Assembly (NCBI RefSeq): GCF_015679265.1
Contig: NZ_CP064942.1
Location: 1,954,001-2,018,000 of the forward strand
Source: Pontivivens ytuae
GTDB taxonomy: Bacteria; Pseudomonadota; Alphaproteobacteria; Rhodobacterales; Rhodobacteraceae
Reading direction: 5' to 3'
DNA length: 64,000 bases
The notes under the pieces are model-generated. The model was not told the DNA's origin. It saw only the letters and a program-made list of their open reading frames with translations, and did no database searches. Positions 35,736 to 44,817 of this stretch are shown in pieces. The translations under genes were made by a program, and so were the position numbers. Numbering within the stretch: position 1 is the stretch's first letter; every line of letters starts with the position of its first letter.

Positions 35736-37400
35736 TCAGCCCCTCGCGTTCAGCTCGTCGATGTACTGGTGCACGGCGGAGACGACGACGGAGCCCTCGC
35801 CCACAGCACTTGCCACCCGCTTGACGGAGCCGGAGCGCACGTCGCCCACCGCGAAGATACCTGGGCAGGAGGTTTCGAACTGCGAGCGTCCGCCGGCCTT
35901 TTCTCCGGTCACGATGAAGCCCTTCTCGTCCAGCATGCAGCGCCCGTCGAGCCAGTTGGTGTGCGGCGCGGCCCCGATCATGATGAAGAGGGCGCGCGTC
36001 GAAATGTCCTGCGTCTCGCCGCTCTGGTTGTTCTTGATCGTCACCTGCTCGAGGCTGCGCTCACCGTGGAGCTGGCAGATCTCGGTATGCGGGCGGATGG
36101 TGATGCGCGGATGGTTCTCCAGCCGCTGCACGAGGTAGCTCGACATGGTCGATTTGAGCCCCGCGCCGCGGATCAGGACGTGCACGTGCTTCGCATGCCG
36201 CGACATGAACATTGCAGCCTGCCCGGCGGAGTTGCCGCCGCCCACGATGATCGCCTCGGTGTTCTTGCAGAACCGCGCTTCGAGGTCGGTGGCGGCGTAG
36301 TAGACGCCCGCCCCCTCGAACTCCTCCAGACGGGTCAGCGGCAGGCGGCGGTACTGCACGCCCGTCGCCACCACCACCGACTTCGCGCAGATGTCGGCGC
36401 CGTTGCAGAGCTTGATGCGCCAGCCCTTTTCCGTCGGCTCCAGTGCTCGGGCCGTGCGGGGCGCGGCGAAGAGCGCACCGAACTTGATCGACTGGATCTG
36501 GCCGCGATAGGCGAGGTCGGAGCCGGAGATGCCGGTGGGAAAGCCCATGTAGTTCTCGATCCGGCTCGACGTGCCGGCCTGCCCGCCGATCGCCGTGTTC
36601 TCGATCGTGATCGTCGACAGCCCTTCGGAAGCGCCGTAGACCGCCGCGGCAAGGCCCCCAGGTCCCGCGCCGATCACTGCGAGGTCGGCATTGGTGCCGT
36701 CATCGACCTCCAGATTCATGCCGATCGCCCAGGCGATGCCGGGATTGTCCGGCGTCTGCACCACGTGATCGCCGCGCAGCACCACGTTCACCGTGTTCGG
36801 GTCGAGCTCCAGCCGCTTCACCATGCGCTTGCCGCTCTCGCTCTCGGGGTCGAGCCAGCGGTGCGGGATCCGGTTTCGGCCCACGAATTCGAGGGCGCGC
36901 ATCACGCCGGGATCGGTCTCCGGCCCCAGGATGGTGAGGTTCGCCGTCGCCGTCTTCATCAGCACCTCGCGCCGGGCGGAGAAGGCGGAGACGACGACAT
37001 CGGCGATCTCGGGGTTCTGGTCGATGGTCTCGCGCAGCTGGGGACAGGTGACGCGAACCACCTCCGCATCCTCCATGACCTTGCAGGTGATGAAGGGCTT
37101 CTGCCCGCTCAGGAGCCCCAGCTCCCCGATGAAAGCATTCTCGTCCGCCTTCCCGATCAGCCCGTCGCCGTCCTCGGTCGGGTCGATGAAGTGGACGAGG
37201 CCCGACAGGATAACGAAGAAGTCGTATTCGTCCCCACCGGCGGTGTAGAGCATGGTGCCCGCGGGCACCTTCTCGACCGTGCCGACGCCCTTGAAGTACT
37301 CGATCTGGTCGGGGGTGAGGGACCGGAAGGCATCCTCGCGCACGAGCGCGCTGAGTTCGTCCTTGATCTCGGCATTTCGGGTGATGGGGCTGAGGCTCAT
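35736..37400 (-). CDS. Cyclic-nucleotide-binding domain fused to thioredoxin-reductase-like flavoprotein
   Basis: A 554-residue fusion. Residues about 25-140 form a cNMP-binding beta-roll (VPAGTMLYTAGGDEYDFFVILSG, NAFIGELGLLSGQKP). A linker with thioredoxin-like secondary structure follows, then a thioredoxin-reductase-like part with FAD motif LAVIGAGPGGLAAAVYGA, NAD motif IIVGGGNSAGQAAMFMS and the C-terminal FAD motif GIFAVGDVRSG. The site of the redox CxxC reads YYAATDLEARFC, so the active disulfide is absent. It is probably an NAD(P)H-dependent flavoprotein gated by a nucleotide or by cell state. I chose ATG 37400; ATG 37442 adds 14 residues. Divergent from alkB. Confidence 0.85.
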   Translation of the reverse strand: MSLSPITRNAEIKDELSALVREDAFRSLTPDQIEYFKGVGTVEKVPAGTMLYTAGGDEYDFFVILSGLVHFIDPTEDGDGLIGKADENAFIGELGLLSGQKPFITCKVMEDAEVVRVTCPQLRETIDQNPEIADVVVSAFSARREVLMKTATANLTILGPETDPGVMRALEFVGRNRIPHRWLDPESESGKRMVKRLELDPNTVNVVLRGDHVVQTPDNPGIAWAIGMNLEVDDGTNADLAVIGAGPGGLAAAVYGASEGLSTITIENTAIGGQAGTSSRIENYMGFPTGISGSDLAYRGQIQSIKFGALFAAPRTARALEPTEKGWRIKLCNGADICAKSVVVATGVQYRRLPLTRLEEFEGAGVYYAATDLEARFCKNTEAIIVGGGNSAGQAAMFMSRHAKHVHVLIRGAGLKSTMSSYLVQRLENHPRITIRPHTEICQLHGERSLEQVTIKNNQSGETQDISTRALFIMIGAAPHTNWLDGRCMLDEKGFIVTGEKAGGRSQFETSCPGIFAVGDVRSGSVKRVASAVGEGSVVVSAVHQYIDELNARG

Positions 37401-37453
37401 CGGGGGATCATCCGCTCTCGTCGTGGTGTGGTTGCGGGACATATAGGTTGCAG

Positions 37454-38068
37454 ATGACAGATCGCCTCCCCCCACTGAACATCGCCGGGTTCGAGATCCA
37501 CAAGGGCTTCCTCGACCGAGCCGCGCAGGCTGCGCTCGTGGAGGCGATCCGCGGGGTGGCGCGGGCCGCTCCCTTCTTTGCGCCCGTCACGCCGTGGGGC
37601 AAGCCGATGCGGGTGCGCATGACCTCCGCCGGGCGTGTCGGCTGGATCACCGACCGGCGCGGCTACCGCTACGAGCCGACCCATCCGAGCGGCACGCCCT
37701 GGCCGCCGATCCCGCAGGAGGTGCTCGCGATCTGGGACGCGGTGGCCGAGGACGCGCGGCAACCGGACTGCTGTCTCGTCAACTTCTACGGCGAGGGCGC
37801 GAAGATGGGGCTGCACCAGGACAAGGACGAGGGGGATTTCTCCTACCCCGTCGTGTCGATCTCACTCGGGGACAGCGCCACGTTCCGCATCGGCGGGACC
37901 GAGCGGGCCGACCCGACGCAGAGCTTGCTGCTCGAAAGCGGCGACGTGGTGGTGATGGGTGGGCCCGCGCGCCTTGCCTATCACGGGATCGACCGCATCC
38001 GCTTCGGCAGCTCGACGCTGCTGCCCGATGGCGGGCGGATCAACCTGACACTGCGGGTGGTGGCCTAG
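37454..38068 (+). CDS. alkB: AlkB-family alpha-ketoglutarate-dependent dioxygenase
   Basis: A 204-residue Fe(II)/2-oxoglutarate dioxygenase that repairs alkylated DNA bases by oxidative demethylation. The iron ligands appear in LHQDKDE (HxD) and AYHGIDRI (distal His); the 2-oxoglutarate-binding RxNxTxR motif is GRINLTLRVV at the C-terminus. NFYGEGAKMGLHQDKDE and VSISLGDSATFRIGG are characteristic. ATG 37454 is chosen; TTG 37448 in frame adds two residues. The stop overlaps that of the convergent SH3 protein by four bases. Confidence 0.95.
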   Translation: MTDRLPPLNIAGFEIHKGFLDRAAQAALVEAIRGVARAAPFFAPVTPWGKPMRVRMTSAGRVGWITDRRGYRYEPTHPSGTPWPPIPQEVLAIWDAVAEDARQPDCCLVNFYGEGAKMGLHQDKDEGDFSYPVVSISLGDSATFRIGGTERADPTQSLLLESGDVVVMGGPARLAYHGIDRIRFGSSTLLPDGGRINLTLRVVA

Positions 38069-38658
38069 GGCGCCATCGTGCAGCATCCGGCCAGGAGCTG
38101 CGGCGGCGTGCCGTCCTTCTCTATTAAAAGTCGGCTCGTGAGGCCGTAGAGGCGGTCCGACGCGCCGTCGCTGCACTCCATCGCCGTCGACATCAGCGTC
38201 ATGCGGCGGTCTGAGAGCTCGACGATCACCGTCTCGCCCAGCGCGTCGGGAAGCGGATCGGGCAGCACCGTCATCAGGCCGCTGCGCCGCCGCTCCTCGG
38301 GCGTCTTCCACACGGCCTGTTCGTCGTCGTGGCTCAGCTCCCAGAACGGCTCCACCCCGAAGCAGCGGGGGCCGTTCGCCGGGGCGGGTTGCCGCTCCAT
38401 GAAGCGCAGGCTTACCCAGCCGATCCCGTCGCGATGGTTGATGCGGCCCCAACCTTCCGCATCCTCCACCGTCACCTCGATCGCGACCGCGTCATGGGCG
38501 AGGCGCCCGATGATGTCCGCCTCGATCGTCGGCTCGGCCCGGATGTTGAGCACGTCGTCCGGCTCCACATCCACGACCCGGAACAATGCGGGCAGCGTGT
38601 CCTGCGCCGTGACGGCGGTCGGCAGAAGCAGGATCAGAACGGTCAGAAGCAGTTTCAT
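38065..38658 (-). CDS. Exported SH3-domain protein
   Basis: A 197-residue protein with a signal peptide (MKLLLTVLILLLPTAVTAQ), a bacterial SH3 domain (VLNIRAEPTIEADIIGRLAH and GWGRINHRDGIGWVSLRFME) and a C-terminal domain with ECSDGASDRLYG, a motif found in COG3650-like heat-shock/HslJ-type envelope proteins. Cysteines in PRCFGVEPFWEL and LLAGCCTMAP may pair. It probably acts at the cell envelope, perhaps binding peptidoglycan. Its start overlaps the stop of the upstream thioesterase gene by four bases, so they are co-translated. Confidence 0.75.
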   Translation of the reverse strand: MKLLLTVLILLLPTAVTAQDTLPALFRVVDVEPDDVLNIRAEPTIEADIIGRLAHDAVAIEVTVEDAEGWGRINHRDGIGWVSLRFMERQPAPANGPRCFGVEPFWELSHDDEQAVWKTPEERRRSGLMTVLPDPLPDALGETVIVELSDRRMTLMSTAMECSDGASDRLYGLTSRLLIEKDGTPPQLLAGCCTMAP

Positions 38659-39062
38659 GGCAAGGCCCTTTTCTGTCCGCCCTCATCCACGGCCACGAAG
38701 GTGAAGACGGCTTGCGTCACCTTCAGATGCTCGCCCGTGGGCTGGCGGCTTACCCACGCCTCCACACCGATCCGCATGGAGGTCGTCCCCTCTTTCAGCA
38801 TGCTGGCGTAAATTGAGACCACGTCGCCGACATGTACAGGTTTGTGGAACGTCATCGCGTCCACTGCGACCGTGGCGACACGCCCGCGCGCCCGGGTCCG
38901 GGCCAGCACCGATGAACCAAGGTCCATCTGCGCCATCAGCCAGCCGCCGAAGATGTCGCCATTGGCGTTCGTATCGGCCGGCATCGCGATGGTCTGGAGC
39001 GTTAACGTGGCGTCGGAGTCGATGGTCATGAAACTTTTATCTGTCCCACTCGTTTCTAGCAT
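38655..39062 (-). CDS. yciA: YciA-type acyl-CoA thioesterase
   Basis: A 135-residue hotdog-fold hydrolase that cleaves acyl-CoA esters. The sequence LQTIAMPADTNANGDIFGGW with the catalytic Asp, LMAQMDLGSS, GRVATVAVDAMTFHKPVHVGD and FTFVAVDEGGQKRALP are nearly those of Escherichia coli YciA, including the family C-terminus PRALP. Start ATG 39062 has AAAGGG close upstream; ATG 39029 (12th codon) is an alternative. It overlaps the SH3 gene by ATGA. Confidence 0.92.
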   Translation of the reverse strand: MLETSGTDKSFMTIDSDATLTLQTIAMPADTNANGDIFGGWLMAQMDLGSSVLARTRARGRVATVAVDAMTFHKPVHVGDVVSIYASMLKEGTTSMRIGVEAWVSRQPTGEHLKVTQAVFTFVAVDEGGQKRALP

Positions 39063-39165
39063 CGTGCCCTTTGGGGCCGAATGTTCAAGTGATTGAGTGT
39101 TACCGGCTTAACGTCGTTTTCATCCCTCATCGTGCATTCGGGGGCCAGCCTGACAAGAGGACGGG

Positions 39166-42100
39166 ATGGCCACGTATATCTATCGCAATGCGATTATTCT
39201 TAATCGCACGAATAACACTGTTCTTGATACCGGCATCACGATCCGGATCACGGATGACGACGACGCCTATTCGGGCTCCGGCACCGGTGGCGGCAATTAT
39301 TCGGACAGCGACACCAATCAGCGGATCGAGGTTTTCGGTGCGGGCGGCAATCGCAGCGGGTCCAGCACGCAGGACGGGCAGACCGGGCGCACGACCTTCA
39401 TCGACGCCAACGGGAACGAGATCACGGGGACGTATATCTTCGTCAATCTGCCCAACTCCGGGGCGGACTACCGCGTCTTCATCCCCGATGACCCGAATGC
39501 AAACTTCTCCACCGGCGACAGCTACAGCGAGCAGGACCGGACCGTCGAAAGCGTCCGATACGGTGACTTCTCGGGCGAGGGCCGGGACAGCGCGCAGTTC
39601 GACGCGGACGAGGGTCAGCGCTTCGACGCGGGTGGCGGCGCGGACACCGTCATCGGCTCCGATCAGGCGGATGACATCTTCGGGGGCGAGGGCGCGGACC
39701 AGATCGACGCGGAGGCGGGCGCCGACCGGGTTTCGGGCGGCAGCGGCGCGGATCTCGTCTTCGGCGGCAGCGGCAACGACACGCTCAGCGGCGGCACCGA
39801 CGCGGACACATTGGTCGGCGAGACCGGCAGCGACGTCGTGCGCGGCGAAGGCGGTGCCGACTACCTCACCGGCGACGGCTTCGGGGAGACGGGCGCGGCC
39901 GACACGCTCGACGGCGGCGCGGGCCGGGACACCATCGTCGGCCAGGCGGGCGACGACAGCATCTATGGTGGCGCGGGCGACGATTATATCGAGGGCGGCG
40001 TCGGCGCCGACACCCTGATCGGCGATGGCGGCACACCACCGCGCCTCGGCCTGAAGTGGTCGGAACTGCCCGACCCGCAATCCGGCGGCCCGATCGACGA
40101 TGGCGACGACTTCGCCAATAGCGACGACGCGACTGCGGTTTCCACCGATGTCGGCGGCATCCGGGTCACGGTCGGCTACGACCGTCAATCCGGCGGCACC
40201 GTCTTCGAATACGAGAACAACGCCCAGGTCATCGACGGGATCGAGGGGGACGGCCGCCCGGTCGAGAACAACTCCGCCGCCGCCATCCGCGGCTCGCGCG
40301 CAGACGGGCAGGGGCAGAACACCGCGACGTTGGAGTTGTCCTTCGACAGCACGGACGAGACCTATTCCGGCGCGGTCGAGAACGTGCAGTTCCGCGTCAA
40401 CGACATCGATCTTTCCTCCAGCTCCAACGGCCATATCGACCGTGTCACCATCCGGGCCTTCGACGCGGACGGCCAGCCGGTCGAGGTGAACCTGACCTCC
40501 GGCGTCGGCGGCACCACCGGGCCGACGCTTGCCGATGCGGACGGTGTCGCGGGTCAGGAGCGTGCCACCGGGCGCGCCGACGGGGGTGAGAACGACGCAA
40601 CGGGCTCGATCCTCGTCCAGATCGACGGGCCTGTCTCGCGGATCGAGATCGACTACGACAATCTCGGCGGCTCGTCCCAGCACGTCACTGTCACCGACGT
40701 CTACTTCACGCCCGAACTGGTCGAGGCGGACGGCGCGGACACGCTGGTCGGTGGTGAAGGCGACGACGTGCTCAGCGGCCTCGGCGGCGCGGACAGCCTG
40801 GTCGGGGGCGCGGGCGACGACACGATCTCCGGCGGTTCTGGCGATGATACCATCGCGCTGACCGACGATTTCGGGGCGGACAGCATCGTCGGCGGCACCG
40901 GGACGGACGTGCTCGACGGCACGCAGATCACCAGCCACGGCATCACCCTCGACTATGCGGGTGACGGCACGGCCACCCTCTCCGACGGGGCGGGCGAGAC
41001 CGGCAGTGTGGAGGGGGTCGAGCGTCTCATCCTTACCTCCCAGGCCGATGTGGTCGAAGCAGCATCGAGCGTTGATCCGCTCGACATCTCCGGCCTCGGC
41101 GGCGCGGATACGCTCACCGGCGGCACGGGTGCGGACACGATCCTCGGCGGTGACGGCGACGATGTGGTGAGCGGCGGCGGCGGCAACGACGTGCTCCGCG
41201 GCGACGGGGAGGGCTTCACCTCCGAACGGCTCGCCTTCCGCTGGTCCGAGCTCGAGGACCCGAACCGCGCCTCGATCAATGCCGAGCCCAACGATGCCAT
41301 CGACGATGGCGACGACCTGAACGACGGAGTGAGCCAGGATACCGGAGGCGTCCGCGTCGACGTCAGCTTCACCGATCAGGGTGACGCGGATCCGACGCAG
41401 GGGTTCGACTACGACAACCGCACCGTGGTCGCGAGCGACATCGCCGGGACGGCGGGCACGACGAACCCGAATTCCTCGGCCTTCCTGCGCGGCTCCGGCG
41501 GCGAGGCGGGCACGCGCACCGATACCTCCACGCTCGAGTTCGACTTCAACGCCACCGATCCGGGGGTGAGCGACGAGGTGTCGAACGTCGCCTTCCGCAT
41601 CAACGACATCGATGCCAACGGCTTCCGTGACATTCTCACGATCCGCGGTTTCGACGCCGACGGGAACGAGGTCACGGTCCGCCTGACTGGCGGCGCCAAC
41701 ATGACCGTCGACGGCAACACGGTGCGGGCCAATGTCGGCACCAATTCGACCGCCGACAACCCGGCCTCCTCCCTGCTGGTCGAGATCGACGGCCCCGTAC
41801 AGCGCATCGTCGTCGACTACGACAACGAGGATGCAGGCGGTCAGGCGATCAACGTCACGGATGTCTATTTCGACACCCTGCCCGCCACCGGCTCCGACAC
41901 GCTGACGGGTGGAGAGGGCGACGACGACATCGCCGGAGGCCTCGAAAGCGATGTGATCCGGCTGACGGACGGCTTCGGGCAGGACACGATCGCGGGCGGG
42001 GAGGATGCCGACGGCGAAGATGTCGACCGACTCGACGCCTCCGCCATCACGGAAAGCGGGATCGACGTCGTCCTGAGCGGCGACGAGGCGGGCACGGCGA

Positions 42101-43062
42101 CCGCAGGCGCCAACCGGGCCGAGTTCGTCGAGATCGAGGCGTTCACCCTCACCGAGCAGGCCGACACGTTCGACGGCAGCGCCAGCCGCGAGGGCCGGAG
42201 TGTCGAGGCCGGTGGTGGCGCGGATACGCTGGTCGGGGGCTCCGGCGCGGATACGCTGAGCGGCGGGGAGGGCGACGACGACATCACGATCGGCGTCGGC
42301 GACACCGCAATCGGCGGCGAGAACCCGAACGATTTCGACGTGCTGCGGATCGAGGACAGCGACGAGACCCGCTTTCGCGAGATCATCTACGACGCCGCCT
42401 CCGAACCCGGCAACCTGAGCGGCGAGGTCGTCTTCTACGACCGCGCCGCCGACGATCCGGAGCGGCGGGAGACGGGGCGCAGCAGCTTCTCCGAAATGGA
42501 GGCCGTCGTCTGCTTCGTCGCCGGCACGCGGATCGAGACCGATCGCGGTCCGGTTCCGGTCGAGGATCTTGCCCCCGGCGATCTGGTCGCGACGCTGGAT
42601 CACGGCTTGCAACCGATCCGCTGGGCGGGGTCCCGCGACGTGCCGGCGATGGGGCGCTTCGCCCCGATCCGCTTCTCCGCCGGAATGATCGGCAACCGCC
42701 GCCCGCTCTACCTCTCGCCCCAGCACAAGGTTCTGGTCCGCGATCCGGAAGCGGAGCTGATGTTTGGCTCAGCCGAGGTTTTCGTCCCGGCGAAGGGCCT
42801 GATCGGGGGCCGAAACATCCGGCGCGAGGAGGGGGAGGAGCTGGTGAGCTACCACCACATCCTCTTCGACCGCCACGAGATCATCTTCGCCGAAGGCGCG
42901 CCGACCGAGAGCCTGAACCCCGGATCGATGCTATTCGGGACCGACGACGATACGGCGAAGGAGATTCGCGCCCTCTTTCCGGAGCTGGAAGCGCGACCCA
43001 TGCGCCCCGCCCGCCCGACCCTGCGCCCGCGCGAGTATCAGCTGATTGCGCGGGCGGCCTAA
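39166..43062 (+). CDS. Large RTX-like Ca2+-binding protein with C-terminal Hint domain
   Basis: A 1298-residue, highly acidic, presumably secreted protein without a classical signal peptide. After an N-terminal module (1-145), RTX nonapeptides of the GGxGxDxL type run from about 150 to 290 (GGAGRDTIVGQAGDDSIYGG). Two paralogous modules follow, at about 295-515 (LKWSELPDPQSGG... to TDVYF) and 689-900 (FRWSELEDPN... to TDVYF), each followed by more RTX repeats. The C-terminus (about 1116-1280) is a Hint_2 domain: CFVAGTRIETDRGPVPVEDL, LSPQHKVLVRD. Such domains may self-process. RTX proteins leave by type I secretion; no ABC exporter is nearby. Likely a matrix or adhesion protein. Confidence 0.88.
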   Translation: MATYIYRNAIILNRTNNTVLDTGITIRITDDDDAYSGSGTGGGNYSDSDTNQRIEVFGAGGNRSGSSTQDGQTGRTTFIDANGNEITGTYIFVNLPNSGADYRVFIPDDPNANFSTGDSYSEQDRTVESVRYGDFSGEGRDSAQFDADEGQRFDAGGGADTVIGSDQADDIFGGEGADQIDAEAGADRVSGGSGADLVFGGSGNDTLSGGTDADTLVGETGSDVVRGEGGADYLTGDGFGETGAADTLDGGAGRDTIVGQAGDDSIYGGAGDDYIEGGVGADTLIGDGGTPPRLGLKWSELPDPQSGGPIDDGDDFANSDDATAVSTDVGGIRVTVGYDRQSGGTVFEYENNAQVIDGIEGDGRPVENNSAAAIRGSRADGQGQNTATLELSFDSTDETYSGAVENVQFRVNDIDLSSSSNGHIDRVTIRAFDADGQPVEVNLTSGVGGTTGPTLADADGVAGQERATGRADGGENDATGSILVQIDGPVSRIEIDYDNLGGSSQHVTVTDVYFTPELVEADGADTLVGGEGDDVLSGLGGADSLVGGAGDDTISGGSGDDTIALTDDFGADSIVGGTGTDVLDGTQITSHGITLDYAGDGTATLSDGAGETGSVEGVERLILTSQADVVEAASSVDPLDISGLGGADTLTGGTGADTILGGDGDDVVSGGGGNDVLRGDGEGFTSERLAFRWSELEDPNRASINAEPNDAIDDGDDLNDGVSQDTGGVRVDVSFTDQGDADPTQGFDYDNRTVVASDIAGTAGTTNPNSSAFLRGSGGEAGTRTDTSTLEFDFNATDPGVSDEVSNVAFRINDIDANGFRDILTIRGFDADGNEVTVRLTGGANMTVDGNTVRANVGTNSTADNPASSLLVEIDGPVQRIVVDYDNEDAGGQAINVTDVYFDTLPATGSDTLTGGEGDDDIAGGLESDVIRLTDGFGQDTIAGGEDADGEDVDRLDASAITESGIDVVLSGDEAGTATAGANRAEFVEIEAFTLTEQADTFDGSASREGRSVEAGGGADTLVGGSGADTLSGGEGDDDITIGVGDTAIGGENPNDFDVLRIEDSDETRFREIIYDAASEPGNLSGEVVFYDRAADDPERRETGRSSFSEMEAVVCFVAGTRIETDRGPVPVEDLAPGDLVATLDHGLQPIRWAGSRDVPAMGRFAPIRFSAGMIGNRRPLYLSPQHKVLVRDPEAELMFGSAEVFVPAKGLIGGRNIRREEGEELVSYHHILFDRHEIIFAEGAPTESLNPGSMLFGTDDDTAKEIRALFPELEARPMRPARPTLRPREYQLIARAA

Positions 43063-43146
43063 ACTGCCCTTGGCCCGCAGGCAAAGGCTTCTGGAACGCA
43101 ACGGGCTGGAGAGCCCAAGGCGGCGGCGCTTCTGATGGGAAAAGAA

Positions 43147-43174
43147 GGCGGGCGTCGATAATCGCGCCCGCCTA
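43147..43174. terminator. Bidirectional terminator between RTX and ada genes
   Basis: A perfect 9-bp stem, AGGCGGGCG (43147-43155) and CGCCCGCCT (43166-43174), with ATTTG on one side and, on the minus strand, TCTTTTCCC on the other. It lies between two convergent genes. Confidence 0.78.
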
Positions 43175-43179
43175 TTTGA

Positions 43180-44052
43180 TCAGCCCGCTGTCGCCTCGGC
43201 CAATTCGGGTTCCGCCTCCAGCCGGGCGGCTTCCCAGGCCAGCATTGCCCGCTTGACCGGCAGGCCCCAGTGGTAGCCGCCGAGCCCGCCGGATTTCCGC
43301 ATCGCGCGGTGGCACGGGATCAGCCAGCTCACCGGGTTCCGACCGACGGCGGTGCCGACGGCACGCACGGCCTTCGGGTTGCCGATGGCTTCCGCGATGT
43401 CGGAATAGGTCGTGACGTGGCCCGAGGGGATGCGCAGCAGAGCCTCCCAAACCTTGATCTGGAACGGCGCGCCGATGAGATGCAGCATCAGCTCGCCGGA
43501 GCCGCCGAAGACGCCCTCGACGAAGGGTGCCACGGCCGCCCGATCCTCGACCAACTCTGCGTTGGGCCAGCGGCCGCGCAGATCCTCCATCGCCTCCGCC
43601 TGCCCGGTCTCAGCCGAGAACGCCATGCCGCAGAGGCCCCGGTCGGTGGCCATCGCCAGCACCTCCCCGAACGGGCTGTCGAACCAGCCGTAGCGGATCG
43701 TCAGCCCCGCGCCGCCCCGGGCATAGTCGCCGGGGCTCATCGCCTCCCACCGGATGAAGAGGTCGTGGAGCCGCCCCGGGCTCGACAGTCCCGTCGCATA
43801 GGTGGTGTCGAGCACCGTGTGCCGGTCCTGCAAGAGCCGCCGGGCATGGTCCAGCGTGAGGTACTGGAGGTAGCGCTTCGGGCTCACCCCCACCCACTGG
43901 CTGAACACCCGCTGGAAGTGGGAGGGGCTGAGGCCGATGGCCGCTGCCAGCTCCTCCAACGTCGGTTGGTCGCCGCCGCGCTCCTCGATCACGCGCAGGG
44001 CCGCGGCCATCAGTTCGTACTGGAAACTGCTCTGATCGTCCTGACGGGTCAT
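43180..44052 (-). CDS. ada: Ada-like AraC regulator / O6-methylguanine-DNA methyltransferase
   Basis: A 290-residue protein with an AraC-type helix-turn-helix N-terminal part (TLEELAAAIGLSPSHFQRVFSQWVGVSPKRYLQ) joined to a methyltransferase with the active-site IPCHRAMRKSGGLGGYHWG (PCHR). It lacks the N-terminal zinc domain of E. coli Ada that senses phosphotriesters. It removes methyl groups from O6-methylguanine and may regulate its own expression. Start ATG 44052 is supported by GAGGAG upstream. Divergent from nth. Confidence 0.92.
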   Translation of the reverse strand: MTRQDDQSSFQYELMAAALRVIEERGGDQPTLEELAAAIGLSPSHFQRVFSQWVGVSPKRYLQYLTLDHARRLLQDRHTVLDTTYATGLSSPGRLHDLFIRWEAMSPGDYARGGAGLTIRYGWFDSPFGEVLAMATDRGLCGMAFSAETGQAEAMEDLRGRWPNAELVEDRAAVAPFVEGVFGGSGELMLHLIGAPFQIKVWEALLRIPSGHVTTYSDIAEAIGNPKAVRAVGTAVGRNPVSWLIPCHRAMRKSGGLGGYHWGLPVKRAMLAWEAARLEAEPELAEATAG

Positions 44053-44160
44053 GGATCCGCTCCTCGTTTGCTTGGACCCGAGAATAGGCGTTGGCGCGCG
44101 TCGCACCCACCCGTTTCCTGCGTCGGGACGAACGCTTGCCCGACCCGTGCCGACCGTGCC

Positions 44161-44817
44161 ATGAGGGCGCGGATGACCGCACCGCTGCCATACTCCACGA
44201 TCCGAGAGATCTTCACCCGATTCCGCGACGACTGCGCGGAGCCGGAGGGGGAACTCGAACACCTCAACGCCTTTACCCTCGTCGTTGCCGTGGCCCTGTC
44301 CGCCCAAGCGACCGACAAGGGGGTGAACCGCGCGACCCGCGATCTCTTCGCCATTGCCGATACGCCCCAGAAGATGCTGGCGCTCGGCGAAGAGGGCGTG
44401 ATCGGTTACATCAAGACGATCGGCCTCTATCGCAACAAGGCCAAGAACGTCATCAAGCTGTCCCGCATCCTGGTCGAGGACTACGGGGGTGAGGTCCCCT
44501 CCTCCCGTGCAGCGCTCGAGAGCCTGCCGGGCGTGGGGCGCAAGACCGCCAACGTGGTGCTCAACATGTGGTTCAAGCACCCGGCGCAGGCGGTCGACAC
44601 CCACATCTTTCGCGTCGGCAACCGCACCGGCATCGCGCCCGGCAAGGACGTGGTCGCCGTCGAGCGTGCCATCGAGGACCGGGTGCCGGTGGAGTTCGCG
44701 CTGCACGCCCACCACTGGCTGATCCTGCACGGGCGCTATGTCTGCAAGGCGCGCAAGCCCGATTGCGCCCACTGTCTTATCAACGATCTCTGTGCCTTCG
44801 AGGAGAAGACCATATGA
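44161..44817 (+). CDS. nth: Endonuclease III
   Basis: A 218-residue base-excision glycosylase/AP lyase for oxidised pyrimidines. The helix-hairpin-helix LPGVGRKTANVVLN has the catalytic Lys, VDTHIFRVGNR the catalytic Asp, and CKARKPDCAHCLINDLC the C-X6-C-X2-C-X5-C [4Fe-4S] cluster. The start is ATG 44161 or ATG 44173, four codons in; GAGGG precedes the latter. The open frame to 43270 runs over ada and is not real. Its stop overlaps the next gene's start as ATGA. Confidence 0.96.
   Translation: MRARMTAPLPYSTIREIFTRFRDDCAEPEGELEHLNAFTLVVAVALSAQATDKGVNRATRDLFAIADTPQKMLALGEEGVIGYIKTIGLYRNKAKNVIKLSRILVEDYGGEVPSSRAALESLPGVGRKTANVVLNMWFKHPAQAVDTHIFRVGNRTGIAPGKDVVAVERAIEDRVPVEFALHAHHWLILHGRYVCKARKPDCAHCLINDLCAFEEKTI

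Noticed and set aside
39127-42726. A 1199-codon open frame on the minus strand opposite the RTX gene.
   Set aside because: Repeats of GGC/GAC-rich RTX codons keep the opposite strand open. Its product has no domain features and the plus-strand protein is clearly real.
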